Source: CAZLMF01 sp964560565 (GTDB lineage Bacteria > Bacillota > Clostridia > Oscillospirales > Ruminococcaceae). Taken from it: a DNA stretch of 9,641 nt. A program made the position numbers and the translations under genes. Positions within the stretch are counted from its first letter, which is position 1, and each line of letters starts with the position of its first letter. Below, piece after piece: positions 1 through 5,580 of this stretch. Under the pieces are notes generated by a model. The model was not told the DNA's origin, ran no database searches, and worked only from the letters and a program-made list of their open reading frames with translations. Location: NCBI GenBank assembly GCA_964560565.1, contig CAZLMF010000057.1, positions 1 to 9,641 on the forward strand, in the 5' to 3' direction.

Positions 1-185
1 AAGGTATTGTTAAGCGCATGCCCCATGTGAAGTTGCCCTGTAATATTAGGAGGAGGCATCACTATTGTATATGGTTTTTTGTCCTTATCCACCTGTGCGT
101 GGAAGTAGCCCTTATCCTGCCACTGCGCATATATTCTGTCCTCAAAATCCCTCGGATTATATTGCTTTTCAAGCTCTTTTCTCAT
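1..185 (-). CDS. valS: Valyl-tRNA synthetase, N-terminal fragment (runs off the left edge)
   Basis: Class Ia aminoacyl-tRNA synthetase that charges tRNA-Val in the cytoplasm. Only the first 61 residues are in the window; the ATG is at 185 and the frame stays open to base 1. The translation begins MRKELEKQYNPRDFE. At about residues 44-58 it carries PPPNITGQLHMGHAL, the characteristic ValS N-terminal block; HMGH is the class I HIGH ATP-binding motif. This block separates ValS from IleRS and LeuRS. The start is preceded by an AAGGAG SD and lies 19 bases after the rqcH stop, so it should be the next gene of the trmK-nif3-rqcH operon. No terminator or T-box antiterminator is visible in the 19-base gap, so in this organism valS may depend on upstream transcription. 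Confidence 0.93.
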   Translation of the reverse strand, partial: MRKELEKQYNPRDFEDRIYAQWQDKGYFHAQVDKDKKPYTIVMPPPNITGQLHMGHALNNT

Positions 186-204
186 TTCTTGCCCTCTCCT
201 TATG

Positions 205-1977
205 CTATTTAAGACTCTTTGCCATTCCCTCATCGGGTGTGGTATAAATCGTTTTATTGTTTGCAAATATCACCATTCCGGGCTTTGCGCCGTTTGGCTT
301 TTTCACAAATTTCACCTGCGTGTAATCAACAGGCACTTTTGCGCTGTTATATGCCTTTGAATGAAGTGCCGCAAGCATTGCCGCTTCCATAATAGTGCTA
401 TCCGGGGGATTTTCCCCCTGTGTCACTATAATAACATGACTGCCGGGGATATTGTGAGTGTGCAGCCATATATCGGTGGAATGTGCATCCTTAGTGGTAA
501 GTCGGTCATTTTGCTTATTGTTACGCCCCACTAGAATGGTAAAACCGTCACTTGAGGTGTATTTCATTGGAGGCTGAGCACGCAACATTTTGCTTGCTTT
601 CTTGCTGCGCTTTAGGTAGCCCTGCTCCGCAAGCTCCTCCCTTATCTCTAGCAGTTCACTTTCACCCTGTGTCCTTGTCAGCGCATCAAACACGCTGTCA
701 AGGTAAATTAGCTCTTGCTCACCTTGGGCAATAAGCTCCGTTAGCTTTTTTTGAGCTGTATTTGCCTTGCGGTACTCCGAATAATATCGCTGTGCATTTT
801 GTGCCGGTGATAACCTTGGGTCAAGTGGTATGTTTACAACCTCACCACTATCATAAAAGTTTTCAAGGCTTGCTTGCTTTTGCCCATTTTCAAGCCTGTA
901 AATATTCGCATTTATCAAATCGCCGAAAATCTTGAGCTTATCTCTTTCGCCGCATTTCTCAAGGTCTATGCGCTGACTTTCAATGCGGTGACGCACTCGC
1001 TCGGTTGCATTGACTAAAAGCTTCAGCAGATCCTGTGAACGTTGACGCATTCGGTCAACCCTATCACGCTGGGAATAAAACTGCTCTAATAGCTTTGATG
1101 CGCTGTCAAAATTACTTTTTATCATTGCAGTGCCGTATTGCACCACATCAACAAAGCAAAAATCCCGTGGCTTTCCGTCCCTCTCAGCTACAAGGGTATA
1201 TTTCGGCTTGTTTAGGATTTGCTCCTTGGCTTGCTTTAGGTAAAAAATAAGCCTTTGCTTATTGTCCTCTGTAAGCTCATCCTTTGCCACATCGACATCT
1301 CTTGCGCTATAAAGCGCACATTCCCTTGCAAATATCGGCGAAATGCCTTCAAATATACCAATCAAGCTTTTATGGAGCTTATCGTTACGCGCACTATCCA
1401 GCGCCTGCCTAATCTGCGTCTCATCGCACTCTAACAAGTTAAGCCTATCCTGTCTGGGCGGCAGTTCATACAACGCCCCCGGCAAAACCCTTCTCACGCT
1501 TGACATTTCCTCGTCAACTCTCTTAATCGAGTCGATTATGCGGCCGTTTTCACCCACAACAATCACATTAGAGTGCCTGCCCATTATCTCGCAAACTATC
1601 GTGACCGTAACAAAATCTCCAAGCTCATTTAAGCATTCAAAATCAATAAAAAGTATGCGCTCAAGCCCCTCCTGCCGAATGGCTGTAAGCCTTGCGCCCC
1701 CAATATGTTTTCTAAGCAGCATACAAAGCATTGAGGGTTGCTTTGGATTTTCAAATTCCACCTCAGTTAGGCTCGCTCTTGCACTCATTGCATTTGCCGA
1801 CAATAACAGGCGCGCTGCGCTGCTTTGCAGGTTCATGATTTCCATGCCTGTGCGCTGTACACGCAGCGACAGAATAAGCTCATCCCTCGAGGGCTGATAT
1901 ATTTTATCAACTCTTGCGCCTATAAGCCCCTGAAGCTCCATGCGCAAGCAGTATAGAAACGCCCCATCAAGTGCCAT
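205..1977 (-). CDS. rqcH: RqcH / NFACT-family ribosome quality-control protein (often annotated fibronectin-binding protein)
   Basis: Bacterial Rqc2/NEMF homologue. By family knowledge it binds 50S subunits carrying stalled peptidyl-tRNA and recruits tRNA-Ala, adding C-terminal alanine tails that mark the peptide for degradation. At 590 residues it is close to the usual 570. NFACT-N spans about residues 1-200, starting MALDGAFLYCLRMEL. It includes LLRKHIGGARL (87-97) and CEIMGRHSN. A charged helical and coiled-coil part follows at about 270-440. NFACT-R lies at the C terminus, with YTSSDGFTILVGRNN (about 473-487) and IWLHTHNIPGSHV (about 503-515). At the position of the functional Asp-Arg pair (D97-R98 in Bacillus subtilis) this protein has Glu106-Arg107, a conservative change. 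The start has an AAGGA-type SD 10 bases upstream and lies 20 bases after the nif3 stop. Confidence 0.95.
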   Translation of the reverse strand: MALDGAFLYCLRMELQGLIGARVDKIYQPSRDELILSLRVQRTGMEIMNLQSSAARLLLSANAMSARASLTEVEFENPKQPSMLCMLLRKHIGGARLTAIRQEGLERILFIDFECLNELGDFVTVTIVCEIMGRHSNVIVVGENGRIIDSIKRVDEEMSSVRRVLPGALYELPPRQDRLNLLECDETQIRQALDSARNDKLHKSLIGIFEGISPIFARECALYSARDVDVAKDELTEDNKQRLIFYLKQAKEQILNKPKYTLVAERDGKPRDFCFVDVVQYGTAMIKSNFDSASKLLEQFYSQRDRVDRMRQRSQDLLKLLVNATERVRHRIESQRIDLEKCGERDKLKIFGDLINANIYRLENGQKQASLENFYDSGEVVNIPLDPRLSPAQNAQRYYSEYRKANTAQKKLTELIAQGEQELIYLDSVFDALTRTQGESELLEIREELAEQGYLKRSKKASKMLRAQPPMKYTSSDGFTILVGRNNKQNDRLTTKDAHSTDIWLHTHNIPGSHVIIVTQGENPPDSTIMEAAMLAALHSKAYNSAKVPVDYTQVKFVKKPNGAKPGMVIFANNKTIYTTPDEGMAKSLK

Positions 1978-1997
1978 AATACCCCAATCCTTTTTTG

Positions 1998-2786
1998 CTA
2001 AACTATATATTTCACCGGATCCACACAGCTTTCCGCAATTTTCACCTCAAGCTGAGGGAATTTTTTATTTAGCATTCGTTTAATATATTCTGCAAATATT
2101 ACCTCGGTATGATAATGCCCTGCATCGATTAAAGTGATTCCCAAATTTAACGCATCTATAAACTGGTCATGCTTTACATCCCCTGTTATATAGGCATCAC
2201 AGCCAAGGCTTACTGCAAGTCCCACAATAGAGCCTCCTGCCCCTGAGCAAAGCCCTATCTTTGTAATCTGCTTGTTTACGCCCTCCGTATAGCGCACTAC
2301 AGTGTTACCAAACACTGCCTGCGCTCTTTTCGCAAGCTGAGAAGGTGTATGAGGGGTCGAAAGCTTGCATACCTTGCCAAAGCCGATTTTCTCCCCTGCT
2401 CTTTGAGATACAACCTCAATCACCTCGCATGGGGTAACCATAAGCATTTCCGCCATAATGTCCGATATGCCGCCCTTTGCCATGTCAAGGTTAGTATGAG
2501 CGCATATAGCCGCAACTCCCTCTTTTACAAGCCCATAAACAGGGCTTGTAGCTTGCAAACTATATAGTGGGTCAAAAATAACAGGATGGTGCGAAATCAC
2601 AAGCTGCGCACCCTCCTTCGCCGCCTCCGCCACCACCGCATTAGTAATATCAAGGGCAAGCAGCACACTATTTACTTGCGAATCCATATCCCCCACAAGC
2701 AATCCCACATTGTCATCGCCTGCTTTCGCATACTCAAATGGCGCAAGCTCGTCAATGAAGTTATATATATCAGATACTTTAATCAT
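1998..2786 (-). CDS. Nif3-like dinuclear metal-centre protein (YqfO / GTP cyclohydrolase I type 2 family)
   Basis: Member of the Nif3/DUF34 family of toroidal hexamers with a two-metal site; the cellular substrate is not established. The visible metal ligands are HHP at residues 66-68, H97 and D101 in AHTNLD, and the C-terminal GHYHTE block (about 225-230). TGDVKHDQF just before it is also a family block. The protein has 262 residues, so it lacks the PII/CutA-like insert that makes B. subtilis YqfO about 370 long. The usual N-terminal WDNVGL motif reads DDNVGL here (residues 24-29), so the tryptophan is replaced. Its ATG overlaps the trmK stop by 4 bases (ATGA), indicating translational coupling. 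The trmK-nif3 pairing is widespread in Firmicutes, where it often sits next to rpoD; rpoD is not in this window. Confidence 0.93.
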   Translation of the reverse strand: MIKVSDIYNFIDELAPFEYAKAGDDNVGLLVGDMDSQVNSVLLALDITNAVVAEAAKEGAQLVISHHPVIFDPLYSLQATSPVYGLVKEGVAAICAHTNLDMAKGGISDIMAEMLMVTPCEVIEVVSQRAGEKIGFGKVCKLSTPHTPSQLAKRAQAVFGNTVVRYTEGVNKQITKIGLCSGAGGSIVGLAVSLGCDAYITGDVKHDQFIDALNLGITLIDAGHYHTEVIFAEYIKRMLNKKFPQLEVKIAESCVDPVKYIV

Positions 2787-3466
2787 TTCAAATCTCCTAT
2801 TATTCTTAAAATATTCTGTGCAACCAAATAATAGTCACGAGCTCTCGCAATATCCTCATGAGCTTTTGACTGCCCAAGCATTACCGCCACCCTTGCAAGG
2901 GTGCTTGCCTGCTTAGTTAAGTATTCTTGCACCTGCCCTGTGCCGCTGGGCATCTCCCCCACATAGGAATAAAGCATGTCGGCTTTCATCGGTGTGCCGC
3001 TATAACTCACACACATTATACAGTAGACTTTGCCCTGCTGTGTTGCGCAGTGCTCACGCTCTATTTTATACCCCATTCCACATAGTCCCTGCCTTAGCTT
3101 ATGCTCTTGTGTCATGGGTTGCAAAATTAAGCGTTTATCGGGATTTTTAAGCCATGAGGCGCTTTCTACAATGGAAAGTATCAGCTCCCCGCCCATGCCT
3201 GCTATAATAACATCGTCCACCTTGCTTGTCACGCTATTTAGTCCGTCACACCTGCGCAAGATAATTCGATTTTCAAGCCCACTTGACAATATGTTGTGTT
3301 GCGCAGCTTTCAAAGGTCCTTCATTTATATCCGTTGCAATAACCTCCGAAGAAATCCCTTGGGTAATAAGATAAATCGGCAAAAACGCATGGTCAGTGCC
3401 AATATCTGCAACAAAGCTGCCCTTTCGCACAAACTGCGCCACTGCACTTAGTCTGTTATCAAGCAT
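2783..3466 (-). CDS. trmK: tRNA (adenine22-N1)-methyltransferase
   Basis: SAM-dependent enzyme that forms m1A at position 22 in the D-loop of bacterial tRNAs. The Rossmann motif I is DIGTDHAFLPIYL (from residue 21) and the acidic ribose-binding block is ATDINEGPL (about 44-52). The family hallmark GMGGE is at 90-94, followed by LILQPM (113-118). The C-terminal third (about 155-227) is the helical coiled-coil extension typical of TrmK. At 227 residues it has normal length. The SD GGAGG at 3473-3477 is 6 bases before the ATG. It is the first gene of the trmK-nif3-rqcH-valS group. A terminator-like hairpin ends immediately before its SD, so expression may be controlled at that point. Confidence 0.93.
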   Translation of the reverse strand: MLDNRLSAVAQFVRKGSFVADIGTDHAFLPIYLITQGISSEVIATDINEGPLKAAQHNILSSGLENRIILRRCDGLNSVTSKVDDVIIAGMGGELILSIVESASWLKNPDKRLILQPMTQEHKLRQGLCGMGYKIEREHCATQQGKVYCIMCVSYSGTPMKADMLYSYVGEMPSGTGQVQEYLTKQASTLARVAVMLGQSKAHEDIARARDYYLVAQNILRIIGDLK

Positions 3467-3472
3467 TGCGTA

Positions 3473-3531
3473 CCTCCAAAAAAATACCCGAAGGCACTAA
3501 AGTCATGCATAGCATAACCTTTGCTTTCGGG
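3473..3531 (-). terminator. Terminator-like hairpin with a U-tract abutting the trmK SD
   Basis: On the minus strand CCCGAA (3526-3531) pairs with TTCGGG (3487-3492). An imperfect inner stem CAAAG/CTTT plus a small ATGC-TAT-GCAT hairpin fills the loop. The stem is followed by TA and seven T residues (3478-3484). The T-run is joined directly to GGAGG (3473-3477), the trmK SD. It may simply end the DUF1858 transcript, or it may act as an attenuator for the trmK operon. No convincing promoter lies between hairpin and trmK. Confidence 0.6.
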
Positions 3532-3541
3532 CAGGCTAAAT

Positions 3542-3565
3542 ACAAATACAATTACAAACACAAAG
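3542..3565. repeat. Four imperfect tandem hexamers
   Basis: The plus strand reads ACAAAT, ACAATT, ACAAAC, ACAAAG in direct succession. The minus-strand transcript would therefore carry four U-rich repeats just after the DUF1858 stop and before the trmK hairpin. The repeat is short and the function unknown. It could be simple AT-rich drift. Confidence 0.5.
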
Positions 3566-3578
3566 CATAACAGCTTTA

Positions 3579-3779
3579 TTACTTTGATGCAAAGTATGCC
3601 TGCAGCTTTTCCACTAGAGTCTGCGGCTCTACACCATGCACCATGCAAGCTTGCTCAAGTGATTCTCCCCTTGATGCAGGGCAACCTAAGCAGTGCATGC
3701 CCATCTCAAGGAAATAGGGAGCAGTCCCAGTATCAAAATCAAGGATATCCCCAATTATTGTGTCTTTAGTGATTTCCAT
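3579..3779 (-). CDS. DUF1858 small redox-disulfide (CxxC) protein
   Basis: A 66-residue cytoplasmic protein matching the DUF1858 domain, which TIGRFAMs describes as a hybrid-cluster-protein-associated disulfide domain. It begins MEITKDTIIGDIL. The key motif is GMHCLGCPAS, with Cys30 and Cys33 forming a CxxC at a predicted helix start; a third cysteine is at position 45. The length is that of the free-standing family. The family occurs in anaerobes, and a redox or metal-binding role is presumed but unproven. The start has GGAGG 7 bases upstream. Its own promoter (3834-3862) and the upstream terminator show it is transcribed separately from the zinc-ribbon gene. Its 3' end leads into the hairpin before trmK, so read-through could couple it to that operon. 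Confidence 0.88.
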   Translation of the reverse strand: MEITKDTIIGDILDFDTGTAPYFLEMGMHCLGCPASRGESLEQACMVHGVEPQTLVEKLQAYFASK

Positions 3780-3833
3780 TTTAATTCCTCCATCCAGTTA
3801 ATACTTGTCCTGAATTTTCATTATGTTTCTTAT

Positions 3834-3862
3834 ATTATACTCACTTCGCACATAAATTGCAA
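3834..3862 (-). promoter_or_regulatory. Sigma-A-type promoter of the DUF1858 gene
   Basis: The -35 TTGCAA (3857-3862) and perfect -10 TATAAT (3834-3839) are separated by 17 bases. They lie about 55 bases upstream of the DUF1858 ATG and just after the terminator of the preceding gene. Confidence 0.75.
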
Positions 3863-3891
3863 GAGGTCAATATGTAATCAAATCAATATAA

Positions 3892-3920
3892 AAGAAAAAC
3901 CCCGACTTTCGTCGGGGTTT
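3892..3920 (-). terminator. Intrinsic terminator of the zinc-ribbon gene
   Basis: A perfect 10-bp stem, AAACCCCGAC / GTCGGGGTTT on the minus strand, encloses a GAAA tetraloop and is followed by TTTTTCTTTT. It starts 7 bases after the stop codon of the zinc-ribbon gene and is the strongest terminator in the window. Confidence 0.93.
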
Positions 3921-3927
3921 GGGAAAA

Positions 3928-4203
3928 CTAGTCTTCCTTCATCTTTGCAAAGCAGTCGCTGCAGTATACAGGACGGTCCTCGCGTGGTCTAAATGGAACC
4001 TTTGCATCTGCGCCGCATGAAGCACAAGTTGCGGTGAACATCTCTCTGTCAGCCTTAGAAGCTGATTTGCGTGAGTCGCGGCAATTCTTGCAGCGCTGTG
4101 GCTCGTTTACGAAGCCCTTCTCTGCGTAGAACTCCTGCTCTCCTGCTGTGAAAACGAATTCGTTTCCGCATTCCTTGCATGCTAGTGTCTTGTCTGAATA
4201 CAT
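3928..4203 (-). CDS. Double zinc-ribbon protein (zf-trcl-like plus CxxC-x17-CxxC domain)
   Basis: A 91-residue soluble protein with two four-cysteine modules. Module 1 (residues 9-41) has CKEC, 25 intervening residues, then CKNC; the sequences FYAEKGF and NEPQRCKNCR are typical of the probable zinc-ribbon family PF13451 (zf-trcl). Module 2 (60-84) has CASC and CSDC separated by exactly 17 residues, with VPFRPREDRPVYC between, matching the CxxC-x17-CxxC domain. Zinc binding follows from the cysteines. The target is unknown, and nucleic-acid or ribosome binding is only a guess. The SD GAGG is 8 bases before the ATG. It lies between the sigma-factor gene and its own strong terminator, and its leader RNA looks structured. 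Confidence 0.88.
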   Translation of the reverse strand: MYSDKTLACKECGNEFVFTAGEQEFYAEKGFVNEPQRCKNCRDSRKSASKADREMFTATCASCGADAKVPFRPREDRPVYCSDCFAKMKED

Positions 4204-4219
4204 GTTTTATACCTCGCTT

Positions 4220-4305
4220 AAAAAATTTGTGGACCTCGGTCGGATTCCCACCGACACCTTTGCAAAAACAACGCTCTTAGAATTAAGCTACCCGGTCAAA
4301 TATTT
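4220..4305 (-). ncRNA. Structured, tRNA-like leader of the zinc-ribbon gene (candidate cis-regulatory RNA)
   Basis: A long-range stem joins AAATATTTGACC (4294-4305) with GGTC (4232-4235) and CAAATTTTTT (4220-4229). Inside is a D-arm-like hairpin, GCTT-AATTCTAA-GAGC, preceded by TA. There is also a T-arm-like hairpin, GTCGG-TGGGAAT-CCGAC (4239-4255). The latter can refold as TCGGTGG-GAAT-CC-G-ACCGA. The element ends just before the SD of the zinc-ribbon gene. The anticodon and variable region is about 6 nt too short and poorly paired, so this is not an intact tRNA. It matches no riboswitch class I can name. Confidence 0.4.
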
Positions 4306-4320
4306 AACAGCATCGCTGTT
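4306..4320 (-). terminator. Weak hairpin after the sigma-factor gene
   Basis: Perfect 6-bp stem AACAGC-GAT-GCTGTT, starting 17 bases past the sigma-factor stop. It is followed only by AAATATTT, so termination would be weak and read-through into the zinc-ribbon gene is likely. No separate consensus promoter for that gene was found. Confidence 0.4.
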
Positions 4321-4337
4321 GAGAACAATCATTGGCG

Positions 4338-4904
4338 TCAAAAGACTGACTTAAGCTTTCTTCGCGCCCTTTGCAAAGCGTTGTCCACGGATTTTCGAGA
4401 GGTAATAAGTTGCTGCGCTATCTGCTCATAACTGCTTCCGTTTAGGAATAACATTAGAGCATCACGCTCAAACAGTGATAAGTTTTGCCTTAAAATCTCG
4501 CTAATTTCCTGTGCCTTTTCCTTTGCTATAAGAATCTTTTCTGGATTATCCTTATGGTTTGACAATCCATCAAGCTGCTCTGAAATAAACTCTGCTGGAA
4601 TATCCTTTTTACTGCTTTTAGTAAGAGCTGTCTTCATTCGGTTAGAGATACAAACACTGGCGTAGGTGGAAAACTTCGCACCCTTTTCGTGATTATAAGT
4701 CCTAACTGCGTCCATTAGCCCAAGAATACCCTCTTGCATTAAGTCCTCTGTATCTGCACTTACAGCAGACATTATACCCGCTTTATAAGAGATAATACCC
4801 ATATAGCGTGTAATTAGGACAGTGATGACCTCATCGCCGTTATCACCGAGTGATAATAGCTGCTCATCGTCCAGACGCATCAAGTTGTCAAGGTTAGTTT
4901 TCAT
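4338..4904 (-). CDS. SigH-like sigma-70-family RNA polymerase sigma factor
   Basis: An alternative sigma factor of 188 residues (B. subtilis SigH has 218). Region 2 is clear: DLMQEGILGLMDAVRTY from residue 54 is the core-binding 2.2-type helix. KFSTYASVCISNRM (77-90) resembles SigH region 2.3-2.4, FRAFAELCITRQI. Region 4 at about 157-188 is a helix-turn-helix, SSYEQIAQQL...SVDNALQRARRKL, close to the SigH ending SIDNALQRVKRKL. I therefore place it with the SigH/sigma-30 group rather than ECF factors, but orthology to Spo0H is not shown. There is no adjacent anti-sigma gene. A near-perfect sigma-A promoter drives it. The SD is weak (GTGGG), and a 4-codon ORF, ATG-AAT-AGT-AAA-TGA, overlaps the start and could couple initiation. 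Confidence 0.88.
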   Translation of the reverse strand: MKTNLDNLMRLDDEQLLSLGDNGDEVITVLITRYMGIISYKAGIMSAVSADTEDLMQEGILGLMDAVRTYNHEKGAKFSTYASVCISNRMKTALTKSSKKDIPAEFISEQLDGLSNHKDNPEKILIAKEKAQEISEILRQNLSLFERDALMLFLNGSSYEQIAQQLITSRKSVDNALQRARRKLKSVF

Positions 4905-4949
4905 TTACTATTCATCCCACTTTGACAGATACTGTTTTGCGTTATTGTA

Positions 4950-4978
4950 ATCATAACCGCATTTTCATTTTTTGTCAA
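4950..4978 (-). promoter_or_regulatory. Strong sigma-A promoter of the sigma-factor gene
   Basis: The -35 TTGACA (4973-4978) is perfect. A 17-base spacer leads to the -10 TATGAT (4950-4955), five of six consensus bases. The predicted RNA starts near 4943, leaving a leader of about 39 nt. That leader contains ACAG-TAT-CTGT, a small hairpin or operator-like palindrome. Confidence 0.87.
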
Positions 4979-5035
4979 GCTTTTTCTATAAAATTCTTTT
5001 ACTTATATCCTCCATTTGTTTTACCATAATAAATT

Positions 5036-5563
5036 TCACTTGCGAGCAAAGACATTCCCACCCATGCAATCGCATCCAACAACCAGTGGAAACTCTTTTA
5101 TGCGAAGTCGCTTGACGCTTTCACAACCCAAATCCTCAAATGCCACTACCTTGCATTCCTGCACACAGCGTGCAGCTAGAGCACCTGCCCCTCCTGTTGC
5201 ACAAAGGTAAACAGCACCATTCTCACATATAGCCTTCATGACATCATCGCTGCGCTCACCCTTGCCAATCATTGCGGTAAGCCCGAGCTTTACAAGCCTT
5301 GAGGAATATAAATCCATTCTGCTTGAGGTGGTAGGGCCACATGAGCCAATGGGCATTCCTGGCTTTGCGGCTGTTGGACCTGCGTAATATATCGCCGCCC
5401 CTAAAAGCTCAAAGGGCAAGCTTTCTCCTTTGTCAAGGAGTGCTTCAAAGCGCTTATGCGCCGCATCACGAGCGGTATAAACGTCACCTGAAAGTAAAAT
5501 TCTATCGCCTGCACGAAGTGTTTTTGCCGCTTTCGTAAGCTCTTGTGTCGTTAATGAAATCAT
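5036..5563 (-). CDS. Class I fumarate hydratase (or L-tartrate dehydratase) beta subunit, unaccompanied by its alpha subunit
   Basis: Corresponds to the C-terminal domain of iron-sulfur class I fumarases. In two-subunit enzymes this chain pairs with an alpha subunit that carries the 4Fe-4S cluster, interconverting fumarate and malate. Family motifs are TARDAAHKR (residues 30-38), AIYYAGPTAAKPG (57-69), GSCGPTTSSRMD (73-84), MIGKGE (98-103) and CATGGAGALAA (121-131). At 175 residues it is a complete beta subunit. The alpha gene normally lies directly upstream, but here the upstream neighbour is the divIVA-like gene, 17 bases away and probably in the same transcript. The SD is weak (GGAG, 11 bases before ATG). 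Sequence alone does not separate fumarase from tartrate dehydratase; fumarase is more likely in an anaerobic Clostridium-type organism. Confidence 0.87.
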   Translation of the reverse strand: MISLTTQELTKAAKTLRAGDRILLSGDVYTARDAAHKRFEALLDKGESLPFELLGAAIYYAGPTAAKPGMPIGSCGPTTSSRMDLYSSRLVKLGLTAMIGKGERSDDVMKAICENGAVYLCATGGAGALAARCVQECKVVAFEDLGCESVKRLRIKEFPLVVGCDCMGGNVFARK

Positions 5564-5580
5564 CTGTTATTTTTCTCCGC

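Noticed and set aside
1343..1897. 184-residue plus-strand ORF
   Set aside because: It is antisense to rqcH, is serine/leucine-rich without a recognisable domain, and rqcH is unambiguous.
3030..3374. 114-residue plus-strand ORF
   Set aside because: It lies antisense inside trmK, has no SD and resembles no family.
3448..3648. 66-residue minus-strand ORF with a hydrophobic segment spanning the DUF1858-trmK gap
   Set aside because: It begins out of frame inside DUF1858, has no SD, and its hydrophobic part is the translated U-rich repeat and terminator region.
4239..4255. Cobalamin riboswitch core (GGGAATCCG resemblance)
   Set aside because: Only one short block matches; the B12 box and the rest of the conserved core are not present.
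4228..4297. A functional tRNA gene
   Set aside because: D-loop GG is absent, the anticodon stem does not pair, the variable region is missing, two acceptor pairs mismatch and the T-loop lacks the TTC motif.
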